Assembly: GCA_947258795.1 (NCBI GenBank) | Contig: CAMYJU010000024.1 | Coordinates: 1-64,000, forward strand | Source: an uncultured Gammaproteobacteria bacterium | Lineage (GTDB): Bacteria > Pseudomonadota > Gammaproteobacteria > DRJJ01 | Direction: 5' to 3' | Length of the DNA: 64,000 nt | Shown here: positions 43,531 to 53,364 of the stretch, in pieces | How positions within the stretch are numbered: the first letter of the stretch is position 1 | Layout: each line of letters starts with the position of its first letter | The notes under the pieces: model-generated | Told to the model about the DNA's origin: nothing | Database searches by the model: none | What the model saw: only the letters and a program-made list of their open reading frames with translations | Position numbers and translations under genes: made by a program

Positions 43531-45230
43531 CGCGTATCAGCAGACAGGCCTATGCAGAGATGTATGGCCCGACGACCGGGGATCGTGTGCGTCTTGGTGA
43601 TACCGAGCTATGGATACAGGTCGAGGATGACAAGACCCTATATGGTGAAGAAGTGAAATTTGGTGGCGGCAAGGTTATCCGTGATGGTATGGGGCAAAGC
43701 CAGCGCAGTAGTGATGAAGTGGTTGATGTTGTTATAACCAATGCACTGATTCTGGACCATTGGGGCATTATCAAGGCCGATGTCGGTATCAAGGACGGCC
43801 GTATCAGTGGTATCGGCAAGGCCGGTAATCCGGATGTGCAGTCCGGTGTGGATGTCATCATTGGACCGGGTACCGAGGCAATTGCCGGTGAGGGTCAGAT
43901 TCTGACAGCCGGCGCGATTGATGCGCATATTCACTTTATTTGTCCACAGCAGGTCGAGGATGCCATGATGTCCGGTGTCACCACCATGCTGGGAGGCGGT
44001 ACCGGACCGGCTGCCGGTACCAATGCAACAACCTGTACGCCAGGGCCCTGGAATATCCATCGTATGTATCAGGCCGTTGAAGAGTTGCCTATCAATTTCG
44101 GTTTTCTCGGCAAGGGAAATGCCAGCCTGCCAGCGCCACTTGAGGAACAGATCAAGGCCGGCGCCATGGGGCTAAAGCTGCATGAGGACTGGGGGACAAC
44201 ACCGGCTGCGATCGATAACTGTCTCAGTGTCGCCGAGACCTATGATATACAGGTTGCAATTCACACGGACACACTGAACGAGTCAGGCTTTGTTGAAGAC
44301 ACCCTGGCTGCGATGAAGGATCGTACGATCCATACCTATCATACCGAGGGTGCCGGTGGCGGGCATGCACCGGATATTATCAAGGCCTGTGGTGCGGCCA
44401 ATGTACTGCCGTCATCAACCAACCCGACCCGGCCCTATACGATCAATACGATTGATGAACACCTGGATATGCTGATGGTCTGTCACCATCTGGATCCGAA
44501 TATCGCTGAGGATATCGCGTTTGCCGAATCACGTATCCGCCGCGAGACCATTGCAGCTGAGGATATCCTGCATGACCTGGGCGCATTTTCCATGATTGCA
44601 TCCGATTCGCAGGCAATGGGGCGTATTGGTGAAGTGATTACCCGTACCTGGCAAACCGCACACAAGATGAAAGTGCAACGTGGTAGCCTGGACAGTGACC
44701 CGGCCGAGCACGATAATTTCCGTGCAAAACGTTACATTGCCAAGTACACGATCAATCCGGCACTGACCCACGGTATTGCCGATGAAGTTGGTTCGGTCGA
44801 AGTCGGTAAGCTGGCAGACCTGGTATTGTGGAAGCCGGCGTTTTTCGCTGCCAAGCCGGCTACCATTATCAAAGGCGGGATGATTGTTGCCGCACCGATG
44901 GGCGATCCGAATGCATCGATCCCGACACCGCAGCCGGTACATTATCGTCCGATGTTCGGCGCACTGGGCAAGGCGCGGACTGCGACCAGTGTCAGCTTTG
45001 TATCCCAGGCATCACTGCAGCAGAACATTGGTGAAACACTGGGGCTACACAAGCGCCTGGTTGGTGTCAGGGGATGCAGAACGGTGCGTAAGCAGGATAT
45101 GATCCATAACAGCCTGCAACCGCAGATCGACGTCGATCCGCAGACCTATGAAGTACGTGCCGACGGTGAGTTATTGGTATGTGAGCCGGCGCAGGAGTTG
45201 CCGTTGGCACAACGGTATTTTCTGTTTTAG
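43527..45230 (+). CDS. ureC: Urease alpha (catalytic) subunit
   Basis: This 567-residue dinickel hydrolase converts urea to ammonia and carbon dioxide. Metal ligands and active site are visible: HIHF (both His), the carbamylated Lys in [37 protein letters not shown], and the mobile-flap [19 protein letters not shown] and the Asp-containing segment follow. Length equals typical UreC (about 567), so the enzyme looks functional. Confidence 0.98.
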   Translation: MTRISRQAYAEMYGPTTGDRVRLGDTELWIQVEDDKTLYGEEVKFGGGKVIRDGMGQSQRSSDEVVDVVITNALILDHWGIIKADVGIKDGRISGIGKAGNPDVQSGVDVIIGPGTEAIAGEGQILTAGAIDAHIHFICPQQVEDAMMSGVTTMLGGGTGPAAGTNATTCTPGPWNIHRMYQAVEELPINFGFLGKGNASLPAPLEEQIKAGAMGLKLHEDWGTTPAAIDNCLSVAETYDIQVAIHTDTLNESGFVEDTLAAMKDRTIHTYHTEGAGGGHAPDIIKACGAANVLPSSTNPTRPYTINTIDEHLDMLMVCHHLDPNIAEDIAFAESRIRRETIAAEDILHDLGAFSMIASDSQAMGRIGEVITRTWQTAHKMKVQRGSLDSDPAEHDNFRAKRYIAKYTINPALTHGIADEVGSVEVGKLADLVLWKPAFFAAKPATIIKGGMIVAAPMGDPNASIPTPQPVHYRPMFGALGKARTATSVSFVSQASLQQNIGETLGLHKRLVGVRGCRTVRKQDMIHNSLQPQIDVDPQTYEVRADGELLVCEPAQELPLAQRYFLF

Positions 45231-45683
45231 ATGATCGAAATCCATACCATACTGGAACAACCCGAACCGGCTGATGCGGTGCTGACCCTGAGTTTCCAGG
45301 ACCGCCAGCGCAGCCGTTTACGCGCCAATCTGGATAGCGGTGAAGAGGTCGGCTGGATGCTACCACGTGGCCATGTATTACGCGATGGTGATTGTCTGCG
45401 TGCCGATACTGGCCAGGTCATTGAGGTGCGTGCTGCACCCGAAAGTGTGTCGACTGCGCGTGCTGAAGACCCCCGATTGCTGGCAAGAGCAGCCTATCAT
45501 CTGGGTAATCGCCACATGCCATTACAGGTTGGCGACGGTTGGCTGCGATATCACCATGACCATGTTCTGGATCATATGGTCGAGGAAATGGGGCTACAAG
45601 TTACGCAGGAGCAGGCTGTGTTTGAACCCGAGGCCGGCGCCTATAGCGGCGGCGGGTATGGGCACCATCATGGCCATGACTGA
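45231..45683 (+). CDS. ureE: Urease accessory protein UreE
   Basis: This 150-residue nickel metallochaperone has an ATG directly after the ureC stop. It contains the peptide-binding and metal-binding domains (LGNRHMPLQVGDGWLRYHHDHVLDHMVEEMG, with the conserved His) and a short His-rich tail GHHHGHD. It donates nickel to UreG. Overlaps ureF slightly. Confidence 0.95.
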   Translation: MIEIHTILEQPEPADAVLTLSFQDRQRSRLRANLDSGEEVGWMLPRGHVLRDGDCLRADTGQVIEVRAAPESVSTARAEDPRLLARAAYHLGNRHMPLQVGDGWLRYHHDHVLDHMVEEMGLQVTQEQAVFEPEAGAYSGGGYGHHHGHD

Positions 45684-46368
45684 TACACAGCGTGGTACGA
45701 GCTGTACAGTGCCGTTACCCTTGCTACAACTGGTTAGTCCGGCCTTACCGGTGGGTGCTTATGCCTATTCACAGGCACTGGAATATGCGGTTGATGCAGG
45801 CTGGGTGACTAACGAACAGCAGGCTGCAGACTGGATAGCCGGCTTGATGAGGCATGCACAGGTTCATCTGGATGCCCCCGTGCTATTGCGCTTGCATCAG
45901 GCCTGGCAGGCAGATGATCATGAACGGGTGATGTACTGGAACCAATACCTGTATGCCAGTCGTGAAACGGCAGAGTTGCAAGCAGAAGACTATACGCTTG
46001 CACGCGCCCTGATACGTTTGCTGATCGATCTGGACATCAGACATACGTCGCTGTTAAAAGAAAAAAAACGCCTGAGTTATGCATGTCCGTTTGCACTGGC
46101 TGCTGTGCAGTGGCAAATTAGTGCAGGCGATACCATTGCTGGTTACTTGTGGTCATGGGCAGAGAACCAGGTCGCCGCTGCAATCAAGCTTGTACCATTG
46201 GGCCAAACGGCCGGACAACGTATCCTGTTACAACTCGGTCAGACAATACCAGCGCTGGTCGAATCGGCACAGCAGATCAAGGATGATGAGATCGGGCAGG
46301 TTGCCCATATGCAGGCCATGGCCAGTGCCTGGCATGAACACCAATACTCTCGATTATTCAGGTCGTGA
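45676..46368 (+). CDS. ureF: Urease accessory protein UreF
   Basis: This is a 230-residue helical protein. Family features: LLQLVSPALPVGAYAYSQALEYAVDAGWV near the start and GQTAGQRILLQLGQTIPALV near the end. Several ATG codons (45658, 45670, 45676) are in frame and all overlap the end of ureE; I chose the last, but the true start among them is unresolved. UreF acts as an activating factor for UreG on the UreD-urease complex. Confidence 0.92.
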   Translation: MTDTQRGTSCTVPLPLLQLVSPALPVGAYAYSQALEYAVDAGWVTNEQQAADWIAGLMRHAQVHLDAPVLLRLHQAWQADDHERVMYWNQYLYASRETAELQAEDYTLARALIRLLIDLDIRHTSLLKEKKRLSYACPFALAAVQWQISAGDTIAGYLWSWAENQVAAAIKLVPLGQTAGQRILLQLGQTIPALVESAQQIKDDEIGQVAHMQAMASAWHEHQYSRLFRS

Positions 46369-46515
46369 GTGGCTATCAGCACTCCATAGTAGATAGATGC
46401 TATTGGAGGACATCCTCTCCCTGGGGGATAGGGGGTTAAAACTGTGGCGGGATTAAAACAATGATCCCTTCTCCCTCAGGGAGAAGGACAGGATGAGGGG
46501 ATATCAAAGATTCAT
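46369..46515. repeat. ureF-ureG intercistronic region with REP-like palindrome
   Basis: This 147-base gap splits an otherwise compact operon. It contains CCTTCTCCCT-C-AGGGAGAAGG (46467 to 46487), a perfect 10-bp palindrome, followed by GACAGGATGAGGGG, plus a related block CCTCTCCCTGGGGG (46408 to 46423). The pattern resembles dispersed REP/MITE-type repeats found in gammaproteobacteria. It probably inserted within the operon and may alter ureG expression. Confidence 0.65.
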
Positions 46516-47124
46516 ATGATAAATAAACAGACATTAAGGGTAGGTGTTGGCGGACCAGTAGGCTCCGGTAAAACAGCACTGGTCGAGGCGCTGTGTCGCG
46601 ACATGCGTGATGACTACAACATTGCCGTAGTTACCAATGATATCTATACACGTGAAGATGCCGAATTCCTGACCCGGCGCGAAGCACTGGATGCAGACCG
46701 GATTATCGGCGTTGAGACCGGTGGTTGTCCGCATACAGCCATACGCGAGGATGCCTCGATGAACCTGACCGCCGTGGAGCAGCTGAATAGCCGCTTCCAG
46801 AACCTGGATTTGGTGATGATCGAAAGTGGCGGTGATAATCTCAGTGCTACGTTCAGCCCGGAATTATCCGACCTGACCATCTATGTGATTGATGTCTCTG
46901 CCGGTGACAAGATCCCCCGCAAGGGTGGTCCTGGTATTACACGTTCGGACCTGCTGGTGATCAACAAGATCGACCTCGCACCATACGTCGGTGCCTCACT
47001 GGAGGTGATGGAACGCGATACGAATAAAATGCGCGGTGAGCGACCCTTCGTATTCACCAACCTGAAGACCGGACAAGGTGTCGATGTCGTACGCGATTTC
47101 ATCGTCCATCACGGTATGCTGTAA
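46516..47124 (+). CDS. ureG: Urease accessory GTPase UreG
   Basis: This 202-residue SIMIBI-class GTPase powers nickel insertion. P-loop [15 protein letters not shown], metal-binding CPH in [17 protein letters not shown], Walker B-like [16 protein letters not shown], and the guanine motif NKIDLAP are present. Start is ATG at 46516, after the repeat-containing gap. Confidence 0.96.
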   Translation: MINKQTLRVGVGGPVGSGKTALVEALCRDMRDDYNIAVVTNDIYTREDAEFLTRREALDADRIIGVETGGCPHTAIREDASMNLTAVEQLNSRFQNLDLVMIESGGDNLSATFSPELSDLTIYVIDVSAGDKIPRKGGPGITRSDLLVINKIDLAPYVGASLEVMERDTNKMRGERPFVFTNLKTGQGVDVVRDFIVHHGML

Positions 47125-47289
47125 CAAAACCTTCATCTTTCCCGTAACCACGTAAAGCCCTCAATCTGGCCATTAATACGCATCATTTTGGTGTGCGCGC
47201 ACCATAACCGTGCACCATTATCACAGACAAATGTTGCAAGAAAGCTACAGATGTTGCTAATCGGCTGATTCAACACAAAAATTTTAATT
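47125..47289. promoter_or_regulatory. Enhancer-like region upstream of the porin-urt promoter
   Basis: TTGGTGTGCGCGCACCA (47188 to 47204) is an imperfect palindrome of NtrC-type half-sites, and TGCACCA (47211 to 47217) is a perfect half-site. Both lie about 100 to 130 bases before the start predicted from the sigma-54 promoter, a usual enhancer position. Confidence 0.55.
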
Positions 47290-47305
47290 TGGCACGTGCT
47301 ATGCA
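47290..47305 (+). promoter_or_regulatory. Sigma-54 promoter of the porin/urt region
   Basis: TGGCACGTGCTATGCA matches the -24/-12 consensus with one mismatch (A for the first T of TTGC) and the correct GG-N10-GC spacing. The predicted start near 47316 leaves about 100 bases of leader before the porin ATG. Confidence 0.78.
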
Positions 47306-47417
47306 TAGTAGCTACGCAGTGAATGTCTGGATCGCATGCAGGACTGGGGTTCAAGCAGTTATTAACGATAAGACATTTCATTTACAACCGAATATCCAAG
47401 AACACGGGAGATCAAAC

Positions 47418-48224
47418 ATGAAATTAAGTAAAAAACTATTACCAGTCGCTATTGCTGCCGCTATGACTGCACCGGTTATGGTGACACCGGTCACCGCACA
47501 GGCTGACAGCTTCACCGGTAACATAGGCGTCCACTCCAAGTACCTGTTACGCGGTATTTTTGAAGAAGCGCCTGATGGTGCGGTACAGGGTGGCCTGGAC
47601 TATGGCCTGGACAACGGTTTTTATGCCGGCTGGTGGTTCTCTAATCTGGGGTATTCATATGATTCAGACCTGGCTGGCGATCCAGATACTATGGGTATAG
47701 ATACTAAAGCCAGAGGTTTCGAAAATGACTTTTATTTAGGCTTTGCCGGTGAATTCGGTGATACCGGTATTGGTTGGGACGCCCAGCTGTTGCAGTATGT
47801 ATACTTGAATGTTGATGACTCCAACCTGACTGAGTTTGTTGGATCGCTGTCGTACAACAATTTCTACGTCGGCCTGCAATACCTGCTCAATGATGGCTGG
47901 TGGGGTAACGCCGGTGATATCTACTGGAAGGCCGGTTATTCAATGGATCTGCCGAAGGGCTTCGGTCTGGCCTTCGACCTGGGTTATTACACCTATGATG
48001 ATGACGATAACTCTGATCTCGGTGGCTGCGCCGGTTTTCCTGGTCCTTGCAGTGTGACTACCGAAGACAGTGCCTTCCGTCATTTCAATATCACCCTGTC
48101 ACATGCGGTCGGCAATACAGGTGCCGACATGTATGTACAGTATACGTTTGCTGGTGATGATCGCACCGGTGCCGAATATGACGATACTATCGTTGCAGGT
48201 ATCACCTACGACTTCGATATCTGA
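47418..48224 (+). CDS. TorF-family (TIGR02001) putative outer-membrane porin
   Basis: This is a 268-residue protein read from the ATG at 47418, which has a GGGAG site; earlier in-frame codons lack one. A cleavable signal (LLPVAIAAAMTAPVMVTPVTAQA) precedes a body rich in Gly, Tyr and Asp with alternating strands (SKYLLRGIFEEAPDGAVQGGLDYGLDNGFYAGWWFSN), ending in an aromatic-rich strand GITYDFDI as for beta-barrels. Families of this type sit beside amide and urea transporters. It may let urea or short amides cross the outer membrane; an inference from location just before urtA. Confidence 0.8.
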   Translation: MKLSKKLLPVAIAAAMTAPVMVTPVTAQADSFTGNIGVHSKYLLRGIFEEAPDGAVQGGLDYGLDNGFYAGWWFSNLGYSYDSDLAGDPDTMGIDTKARGFENDFYLGFAGEFGDTGIGWDAQLLQYVYLNVDDSNLTEFVGSLSYNNFYVGLQYLLNDGWWGNAGDIYWKAGYSMDLPKGFGLAFDLGYYTYDDDDNSDLGGCAGFPGPCSVTTEDSAFRHFNITLSHAVGNTGADMYVQYTFAGDDRTGAEYDDTIVAGITYDFDI

Positions 48225-48240
48225 TCGTTTGATATCAGAC

Positions 48241-48278
48241 GGATTGTCCCGGGACCTCAGCCCGGGACAATCCTTTTT
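48241..48278 (+). terminator. Terminator after the porin gene
   Basis: A perfect 13-bp stem GGATTGTCCCGGG/CCCGGGACAATCC is followed by TTTTT. It separates the porin from urtA, so urtA expression depends on readthrough or on a promoter in the short gap. Confidence 0.9.
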
Positions 48279-48343
48279 GTCGCAGAGGAATTGTGACAAC
48301 AATAATATACAGCGTCTTAACAAAAATTAACTGGAGATACCAG

Positions 48344-49636
48344 ATGAGCATGATACGCAGGTTAAACGTAGTTAAATTTGCGCTTGCCGGTGCTGCATTA
48401 TCGTTTTCCGCACTGACACAGGCGGCAGATACAATCAAGGTGGGTGTATTGCACTCCCTGTCAGGCACGATGGCGATCAGTGAAACGACACTGAAAGACA
48501 CCGTGTTGATGATGATTGATGAACAGAACAAGGCTGGCGGTGTCATGGGCAAGAAGCTCGAGGCCGTTGTTGTCGACCCGGCATCCAACTGGCCGTTGTT
48601 CGCAGAAAAAACCCGTGAATTGCTGGCCAAGAAAAAAGTTGATGTAATTTTCGGTTGCTGGACTTCCGTTTCACGCAAGTCTGTGTTGCCGGTGATTGAA
48701 GAATTAAATGGATTGCTTTTCTACCCGGTTCAGTATGAGGGCGAAGAATCTTCCAAGAATGTGTTTTACACCGGTGCTGCACCGAACCAGCAGGCTATCC
48801 CTGCGGTTGATTATTTGATGAATGACCTGGGTGTGAAACGTTGGGTGCTGGCCGGTACCGACTACGTCTATCCGCGTACTACCAACAAGATTCTCGAGGC
48901 CTATCTGAAAGCCAAGGGTGTCAAGCAAAAAGACATCATGATCAACTATACACCGTTTGGTCATTCTGACTGGCAGAGTATTGTATCTGATATCAAGAAA
49001 TTCGGATCCAAGGGCAAGAAAACCGCTGTTGTTTCAACCATCAACGGTGATGCCAATGTACCCTTCTACAAGGAGCTCGGTAACCAGGGCATTGGTTCTG
49101 ATGACATCCCTGTGGTTGCCTTCTCCGTTGGTGAAGAAGAACTTTCCGGTATTGATACCAAGCCACTGGTTGGTCACCTGGCTGCATGGAACTATTTCCA
49201 GAGTGTTGATGCCGACGTGAACAGTGATTTCATCAAGGCATGGAAGAAGTTCATCAAGAGCGACAAGCGTGTTACCAATGACCCGATGGAGGCAACCTAT
49301 ATCGGCTTCAAGATGTGGGTGAAGGCCGTTGAAAAGGCCGGTACCACCGATACCGATGCTGTTGAGGCTGCAATGATCGGTATCTCTGTGCCTAATCTGA
49401 CCGGCGGTATTGCAACCATGATGCCTAATCATCATTTGACCAAACCGGTACTGATCGGTGAGATCCAGGAAGACGGGCAGTTCGAAGTGGTCTGGCAGAC
49501 TGACGGTACAGTCGTCGGCGATGCCTGGTCTGATTTCCTGCCAGGTTCCAAGGATCTTATCTCTGATTGGCGTGCCCCGCTAACTTGCGGAAACTATAAC
49601 GTCAAGACAGGCAAGTGTTCTGGTCAGAATTTCTGA
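48344..49636 (+). CDS. urtA: Urea ABC transporter substrate-binding protein UrtA
   Basis: This is a 430-residue periplasmic receptor read from the ATG at 48344 (GGAG site). After a signal peptide (VVKFALAGAALSFSALTQA) it shows UrtA/amide-binding features: KVGVLHSLSGTMAISETTLKDTVLMMIDEQNKAGGV, VIFGCWTSVSRKSVLPVIEE, LLFYPVQYEGEESSKNVFYTGAAPNQQ. The YPVQYEG segment is characteristic of UrtA. Delivers urea to UrtBC. Confidence 0.96.
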   Translation: MSMIRRLNVVKFALAGAALSFSALTQAADTIKVGVLHSLSGTMAISETTLKDTVLMMIDEQNKAGGVMGKKLEAVVVDPASNWPLFAEKTRELLAKKKVDVIFGCWTSVSRKSVLPVIEELNGLLFYPVQYEGEESSKNVFYTGAAPNQQAIPAVDYLMNDLGVKRWVLAGTDYVYPRTTNKILEAYLKAKGVKQKDIMINYTPFGHSDWQSIVSDIKKFGSKGKKTAVVSTINGDANVPFYKELGNQGIGSDDIPVVAFSVGEEELSGIDTKPLVGHLAAWNYFQSVDADVNSDFIKAWKKFIKSDKRVTNDPMEATYIGFKMWVKAVEKAGTTDTDAVEAAMIGISVPNLTGGIATMMPNHHLTKPVLIGEIQEDGQFEVVWQTDGTVVGDAWSDFLPGSKDLISDWRAPLTCGNYNVKTGKCSGQNF

Positions 49637-49646
49637 TCCGGACCAT

Positions 49647-49683
49647 GGCCGGGGTTTGCTGACCCCGGCCTGTCTGTTTTTTT
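49647..49683 (+). terminator. Terminator-like hairpin between urtA and urtB
   Basis: A 9-bp stem GGCCGGGGT/ACCCCGGCC with a six-base loop is followed by TGTCTG and a T-run. Probably a partial terminator that keeps UrtA more abundant than the membrane components. Confidence 0.8.
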
Positions 49684-49780
49684 GTTGTACCCCTCTTTAA
49701 ATAACCGTTACACTGACTGTTCGCGCAGGGTTGTTCAGTGGGCGACTGTAACGGGCGTTAAATAAAACAAAGAAGTGAAT

Positions 49781-51436
49781 ATGGATCACTGTTCCGCAGT
49801 CCAAAAAACCTTCAGCAGGATTCGGTATGGTAGCCGTTTACTGCTACTGTTATTTGGTTTGGTTGTGGCATGGACAAATGCAAACAGTGTCATGGCCGAA
49901 ACCACCGGTTTTGAGCAGATTGTACAATCACTGACCACCAGCAAGTTCAGGGATAAGGAAAAAGCGGTACGTGAACTGGCCGCTGTTCAGGACAAGCGTA
50001 CCATGCCCGTATTGCAGGCCCTGCTGGACGCACGTCTTTACTATCGCAAGGCTGACAAGCGTGTTGTTATCGTTGAACGGGTTGATGGTCAGTTCAGGAT
50101 GACTGACCCCGTTACGGCTGAAGAACTGGGTACGGTACCCAAGCGAAAAATCAAAAAAATCGGTATCAATAACAAGCTGCGAAAACTGCTTAAGTCGAAA
50201 CTGGCCAGCCTGAGCCTGGAAGGTCCGGACCCGTCGGTACGCCTTTCGGCCATCGAGCAGATGCAGGGCCAGCTCGATGAGTCACAGTATTTATACATCA
50301 AAAAGCTGCTAGAACAGGAAAGGGATGATGATGTGCGTTCAGCCATGGTGGCGGCACTGGCGTTGTATGAGCTGGATAATGGGTCAGCCGATCAACGCAT
50401 AAAGGCGATAGAAGTTCTTTCAGGCAATCTTGCGCAGGTGGTTAGCAATCGGCTTCAGGCCTTACTGGAGCAGGATGATCTGGAGAAGGAAGTACGCAAG
50501 GCGGCAATCAAGGCTCTCGACAGGATAAACGAACGCCTGAAGATAAATTCCATTATCGAGACCACCTTTTTCGGGCTGAGTCTGGGTTCGGTATTGTTGT
50601 TGGCTGCGATCGGTCTGGCTATCACCTTTGGTGTCATGGGTGTGATCAATATGGCCCATGGTGAGCTGATCATGATCGGTGCCTATACTACCTACCTGGT
50701 ACAGTCGGTCATGCCTAATTACACGGATTTGTCTCTATTGGTTGCAATACCTGCTGCATTTCTGGTGTCCGCCATTTTTGGCATACTGATTGAACGATTT
50801 ATTATTCGTCACCTGTATGGCCGTCCACTGGAAACCCTGCTGGCTACATTCGGGGTGAGTCTTATTCTGCAACAGCTGGTACGTACTGTGGTATCGGCTC
50901 AAAATGTAGCGGTTTCCAATCCTTCCTGGATGAGTGGGTCAATCCAGATCAATGCAGCACTTTCGTTGACCTATAATCGCCTGTTTATTTTTATTTTCGC
51001 GATGATTGTGTTTGTTGCATTGTTGCTGATTCTGAAAAAGACGGCATTGGGTCTGCAGGTACGTGCGGTATCCCAGAATCGTTCGATGGCGAAGGCGATG
51101 GGTATACGTAGTGATTGGGTGGACGCAATGACCTTTGGACTCGGCTCCGGCGTTGCCGGTATTGCCGGCGTTGCCCTGAGTCAGCTGACCAATGTCGGTC
51201 CCAATATGGGCCAGTCTTATATTATCGATTCCTTCATGGTCGTGGTGTTTGGCGGTGTTGGAAATCTGTGGGGGACCTTTGTCGGCGCCCTGTCACTTGG
51301 TGTGGCTAACAAGTTTATTGAGCCTTTTTCAGGTGCGGTGCTGGCAAAAATACTGGTGCTGGTCTTTATTATCATGTTTATCCAGAAATACCCGCGTGGA
51401 CTATTCCCGCAAAAGGGTCGATCGGCGGAGAACTGA
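49781..51436 (+). CDS. urtB: Urea ABC transporter permease UrtB
   Basis: This is a 551-residue membrane protein read from ATG at 49781 (AAAGAAG site). A signal-like first helix is followed by an extra region of about 220 residues with helical HEAT-like repeats (AVRELAAVQDKRTMPVLQALLDARL, SVRLSAIEQMQ, AMVAALALYEL), common in UrtB. The permease domain of about eight helices follows (SLGSVLLLAAIGLAITFGVMGVINMAHGELIMIGAY). Confidence 0.95.
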   Translation: MDHCSAVQKTFSRIRYGSRLLLLLFGLVVAWTNANSVMAETTGFEQIVQSLTTSKFRDKEKAVRELAAVQDKRTMPVLQALLDARLYYRKADKRVVIVERVDGQFRMTDPVTAEELGTVPKRKIKKIGINNKLRKLLKSKLASLSLEGPDPSVRLSAIEQMQGQLDESQYLYIKKLLEQERDDDVRSAMVAALALYELDNGSADQRIKAIEVLSGNLAQVVSNRLQALLEQDDLEKEVRKAAIKALDRINERLKINSIIETTFFGLSLGSVLLLAAIGLAITFGVMGVINMAHGELIMIGAYTTYLVQSVMPNYTDLSLLVAIPAAFLVSAIFGILIERFIIRHLYGRPLETLLATFGVSLILQQLVRTVVSAQNVAVSNPSWMSGSIQINAALSLTYNRLFIFIFAMIVFVALLLILKKTALGLQVRAVSQNRSMAKAMGIRSDWVDAMTFGLGSGVAGIAGVALSQLTNVGPNMGQSYIIDSFMVVVFGGVGNLWGTFVGALSLGVANKFIEPFSGAVLAKILVLVFIIMFIQKYPRGLFPQKGRSAEN

Positions 51437-51439
51437 GGC

Positions 51440-52531
51440 ATGAGTTACCTGCAACAGTATTTCCAGAGTGACCGGGCTGGTAACAGCATGCTGGGCGCCC
51501 TGTTGGCGATTGCCATACTGGTTCCGATTTTAAATCTGGCCGTACCGGAATCGTCTGTTTTTCATGTATCGACCTACACGGTTACGCTGATCGGCAAGTA
51601 TCTGACTTATGCACTGCTGGCCCTGGCGGTGGATCTGATCTGGGGTTACTGCGGCATTCTGAGCCTGGGGCATGGCGCGTTTTTTGCGCTGGGTGGGTAT
51701 GTAATGGGCATGTACCTGATGCGCCAGATCGGAGACCGGGGTGTTTACGGTAATCCGGAATTACCCGACTTCATGGTTTTCCTGAACTGGCAGGAGCTGC
51801 CATGGTACTGGTATGGCTTTGACATGTTCTGGTTCGCGGCATTGATGGTGATCCTCGTACCAGGCCTGCTTGCCTTTGTGTTTGGCTGGCTTGCGTTTCG
51901 ATCCCGCGTGACCGGTGTCTACCTTTCCATTATTACCCAGGCCCTGACCTATGCCTTGATGCTGGCCTTTTTCAGGAATGAAATGGGGTTTGGTGGTAAC
52001 AACGGTCTGACTGATTTCAAGGATATACTGGGATACAGTCTGCAATCTGATTATACACGTGCAGGTCTGTTTGCTGCTTCCGCCCTTATCCTGGTGTTGG
52101 CGTATTTACTATGTCGCAATATTGTAAATTCCAAGCTGGGGCGGGTTGTGGTTGCAGTCAGGGATTCCGAAGACAGAACGCGGTTCCTTGGTTACCGTGT
52201 TGAGTATTACAAGCTCTGGTTATTCGTACTGTCTGCGGTACTGGCTGGTATCGCCGGTGCACTATATGTACCCCAGGTCGGTATCATCAATCCCGGTGAA
52301 TTTTCTCCACTAAATTCAATTGAGCTGGTGATCTGGGTGGCGATAGGTGGTCGCGGAACCCTGTATGGCGCGATAGCAGGTGCGATACTGGTCAACCTGT
52401 CCAAAACCTGGTTTACCGGGGTGTTGCCTGAGGGCTGGATATTTGCGCTCGGTGCGATGTTTGTTGTGGTTACACTCTATCTGCCAAGAGGTCTGGCAGG
52501 TCTCATTACTCGTAAGCAGGCACAGACATGA
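51440..52531 (+). CDS. urtC: Urea ABC transporter permease UrtC
   Basis: This 363-residue membrane permease is of the LivM type. Segments LTYALLALAVDLIWGYCGILSLGHGAFFALGGYVMGMYLMRQIGDRG, NNGLTDFKDILG and AVRDSEDRTRFLGYRVEYYKL are typical of UrtC. Overlaps urtD by four bases (ATGA). Confidence 0.95.
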   Translation: MSYLQQYFQSDRAGNSMLGALLAIAILVPILNLAVPESSVFHVSTYTVTLIGKYLTYALLALAVDLIWGYCGILSLGHGAFFALGGYVMGMYLMRQIGDRGVYGNPELPDFMVFLNWQELPWYWYGFDMFWFAALMVILVPGLLAFVFGWLAFRSRVTGVYLSIITQALTYALMLAFFRNEMGFGGNNGLTDFKDILGYSLQSDYTRAGLFAASALILVLAYLLCRNIVNSKLGRVVVAVRDSEDRTRFLGYRVEYYKLWLFVLSAVLAGIAGALYVPQVGIINPGEFSPLNSIELVIWVAIGGRGTLYGAIAGAILVNLSKTWFTGVLPEGWIFALGAMFVVVTLYLPRGLAGLITRKQAQT

Positions 52532-53364
52532 GCGGGCTGGATAAAATGCGCGAGACCTTCCGCCGTGATCAGGTATGGAACTTCCTGATGCCGCGCTATA
52601 CCTATGAAGATGTGCTGGATACCAGTAAGGGCCCCATCCTGTATCTGGAAGATGTCACTGTCAGCTTCGACGGATTCAGGGCGCTGGATGATCTCACGCT
52701 GTACATTAATGATGGTGAGCTGCGTTGTATTATCGGGGCCAACGGGGCGGGCAAGACGACCATGATGGACGTTATAACCGGCAAGACCCGGCCGGATCAC
52801 GGATCGGTGTTTTATGGTCAGCGAATAGACCTGTTACGTCTGTCCGAACCCGAGATTGCCGCACTGGGAATCGGGCGAAAGTTCCAGAAGCCGACGGTAT
52901 TCGAACAACACGATGTGCTGGTAAATCTGGAATTGTCCATGCGTATGGACAAGCGAGTCTGGACAACCCTGTCTGCCAGACTGAGTGGTGAGCAACGAGA
53001 CCGGATCGACGAGGTACTGGAGATAATCGGGCTGAAAAACGAGGCTTACAAACGGGCCGGCCTGCTTTCGCATGGTCAGAAGCAATGGCTCGAAATTGGC
53101 ATGTTACTGATGCAGGACCCACGCCTGTTGCTGGTGGATGAGCCGGTAGCTGGTATGACCGGACACGAAACCGAACGCACAGCAGAGCTGCTGACCTCAC
53201 TGGCCGGTCAGCATTCCGTTGTGGTAGTTGAGCATGATATGGAGTTTGTGCGTTCGATTGCGCGTACGGTCACGGTGCTCCATCAAGGTAGCGTACTGGC
53301 ACAAGGTGATATGGATACGGTCCAGAATGATCCCCGGGTAAGGGAAGTTTATCTGGGAGACTGA
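52528..53364 (+). CDS. urtD: Urea ABC transporter ATPase UrtD
   Basis: This 278-residue ATPase is of the LivG type. Walker A GANGAGKTTMMDV, Q-loop GRKFQKPTVFEQ, signature LLSHGQKQWLEIGM, Walker B LLLVDEPVAGMT and switch VVVEHDMEFV. The signature reads SHGQKQ as usual for UrtD. Overlaps urtE by one base. Confidence 0.96.
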   Translation: MSGLDKMRETFRRDQVWNFLMPRYTYEDVLDTSKGPILYLEDVTVSFDGFRALDDLTLYINDGELRCIIGANGAGKTTMMDVITGKTRPDHGSVFYGQRIDLLRLSEPEIAALGIGRKFQKPTVFEQHDVLVNLELSMRMDKRVWTTLSARLSGEQRDRIDEVLEIIGLKNEAYKRAGLLSHGQKQWLEIGMLLMQDPRLLLVDEPVAGMTGHETERTAELLTSLAGQHSVVVVEHDMEFVRSIARTVTVLHQGSVLAQGDMDTVQNDPRVREVYLGD

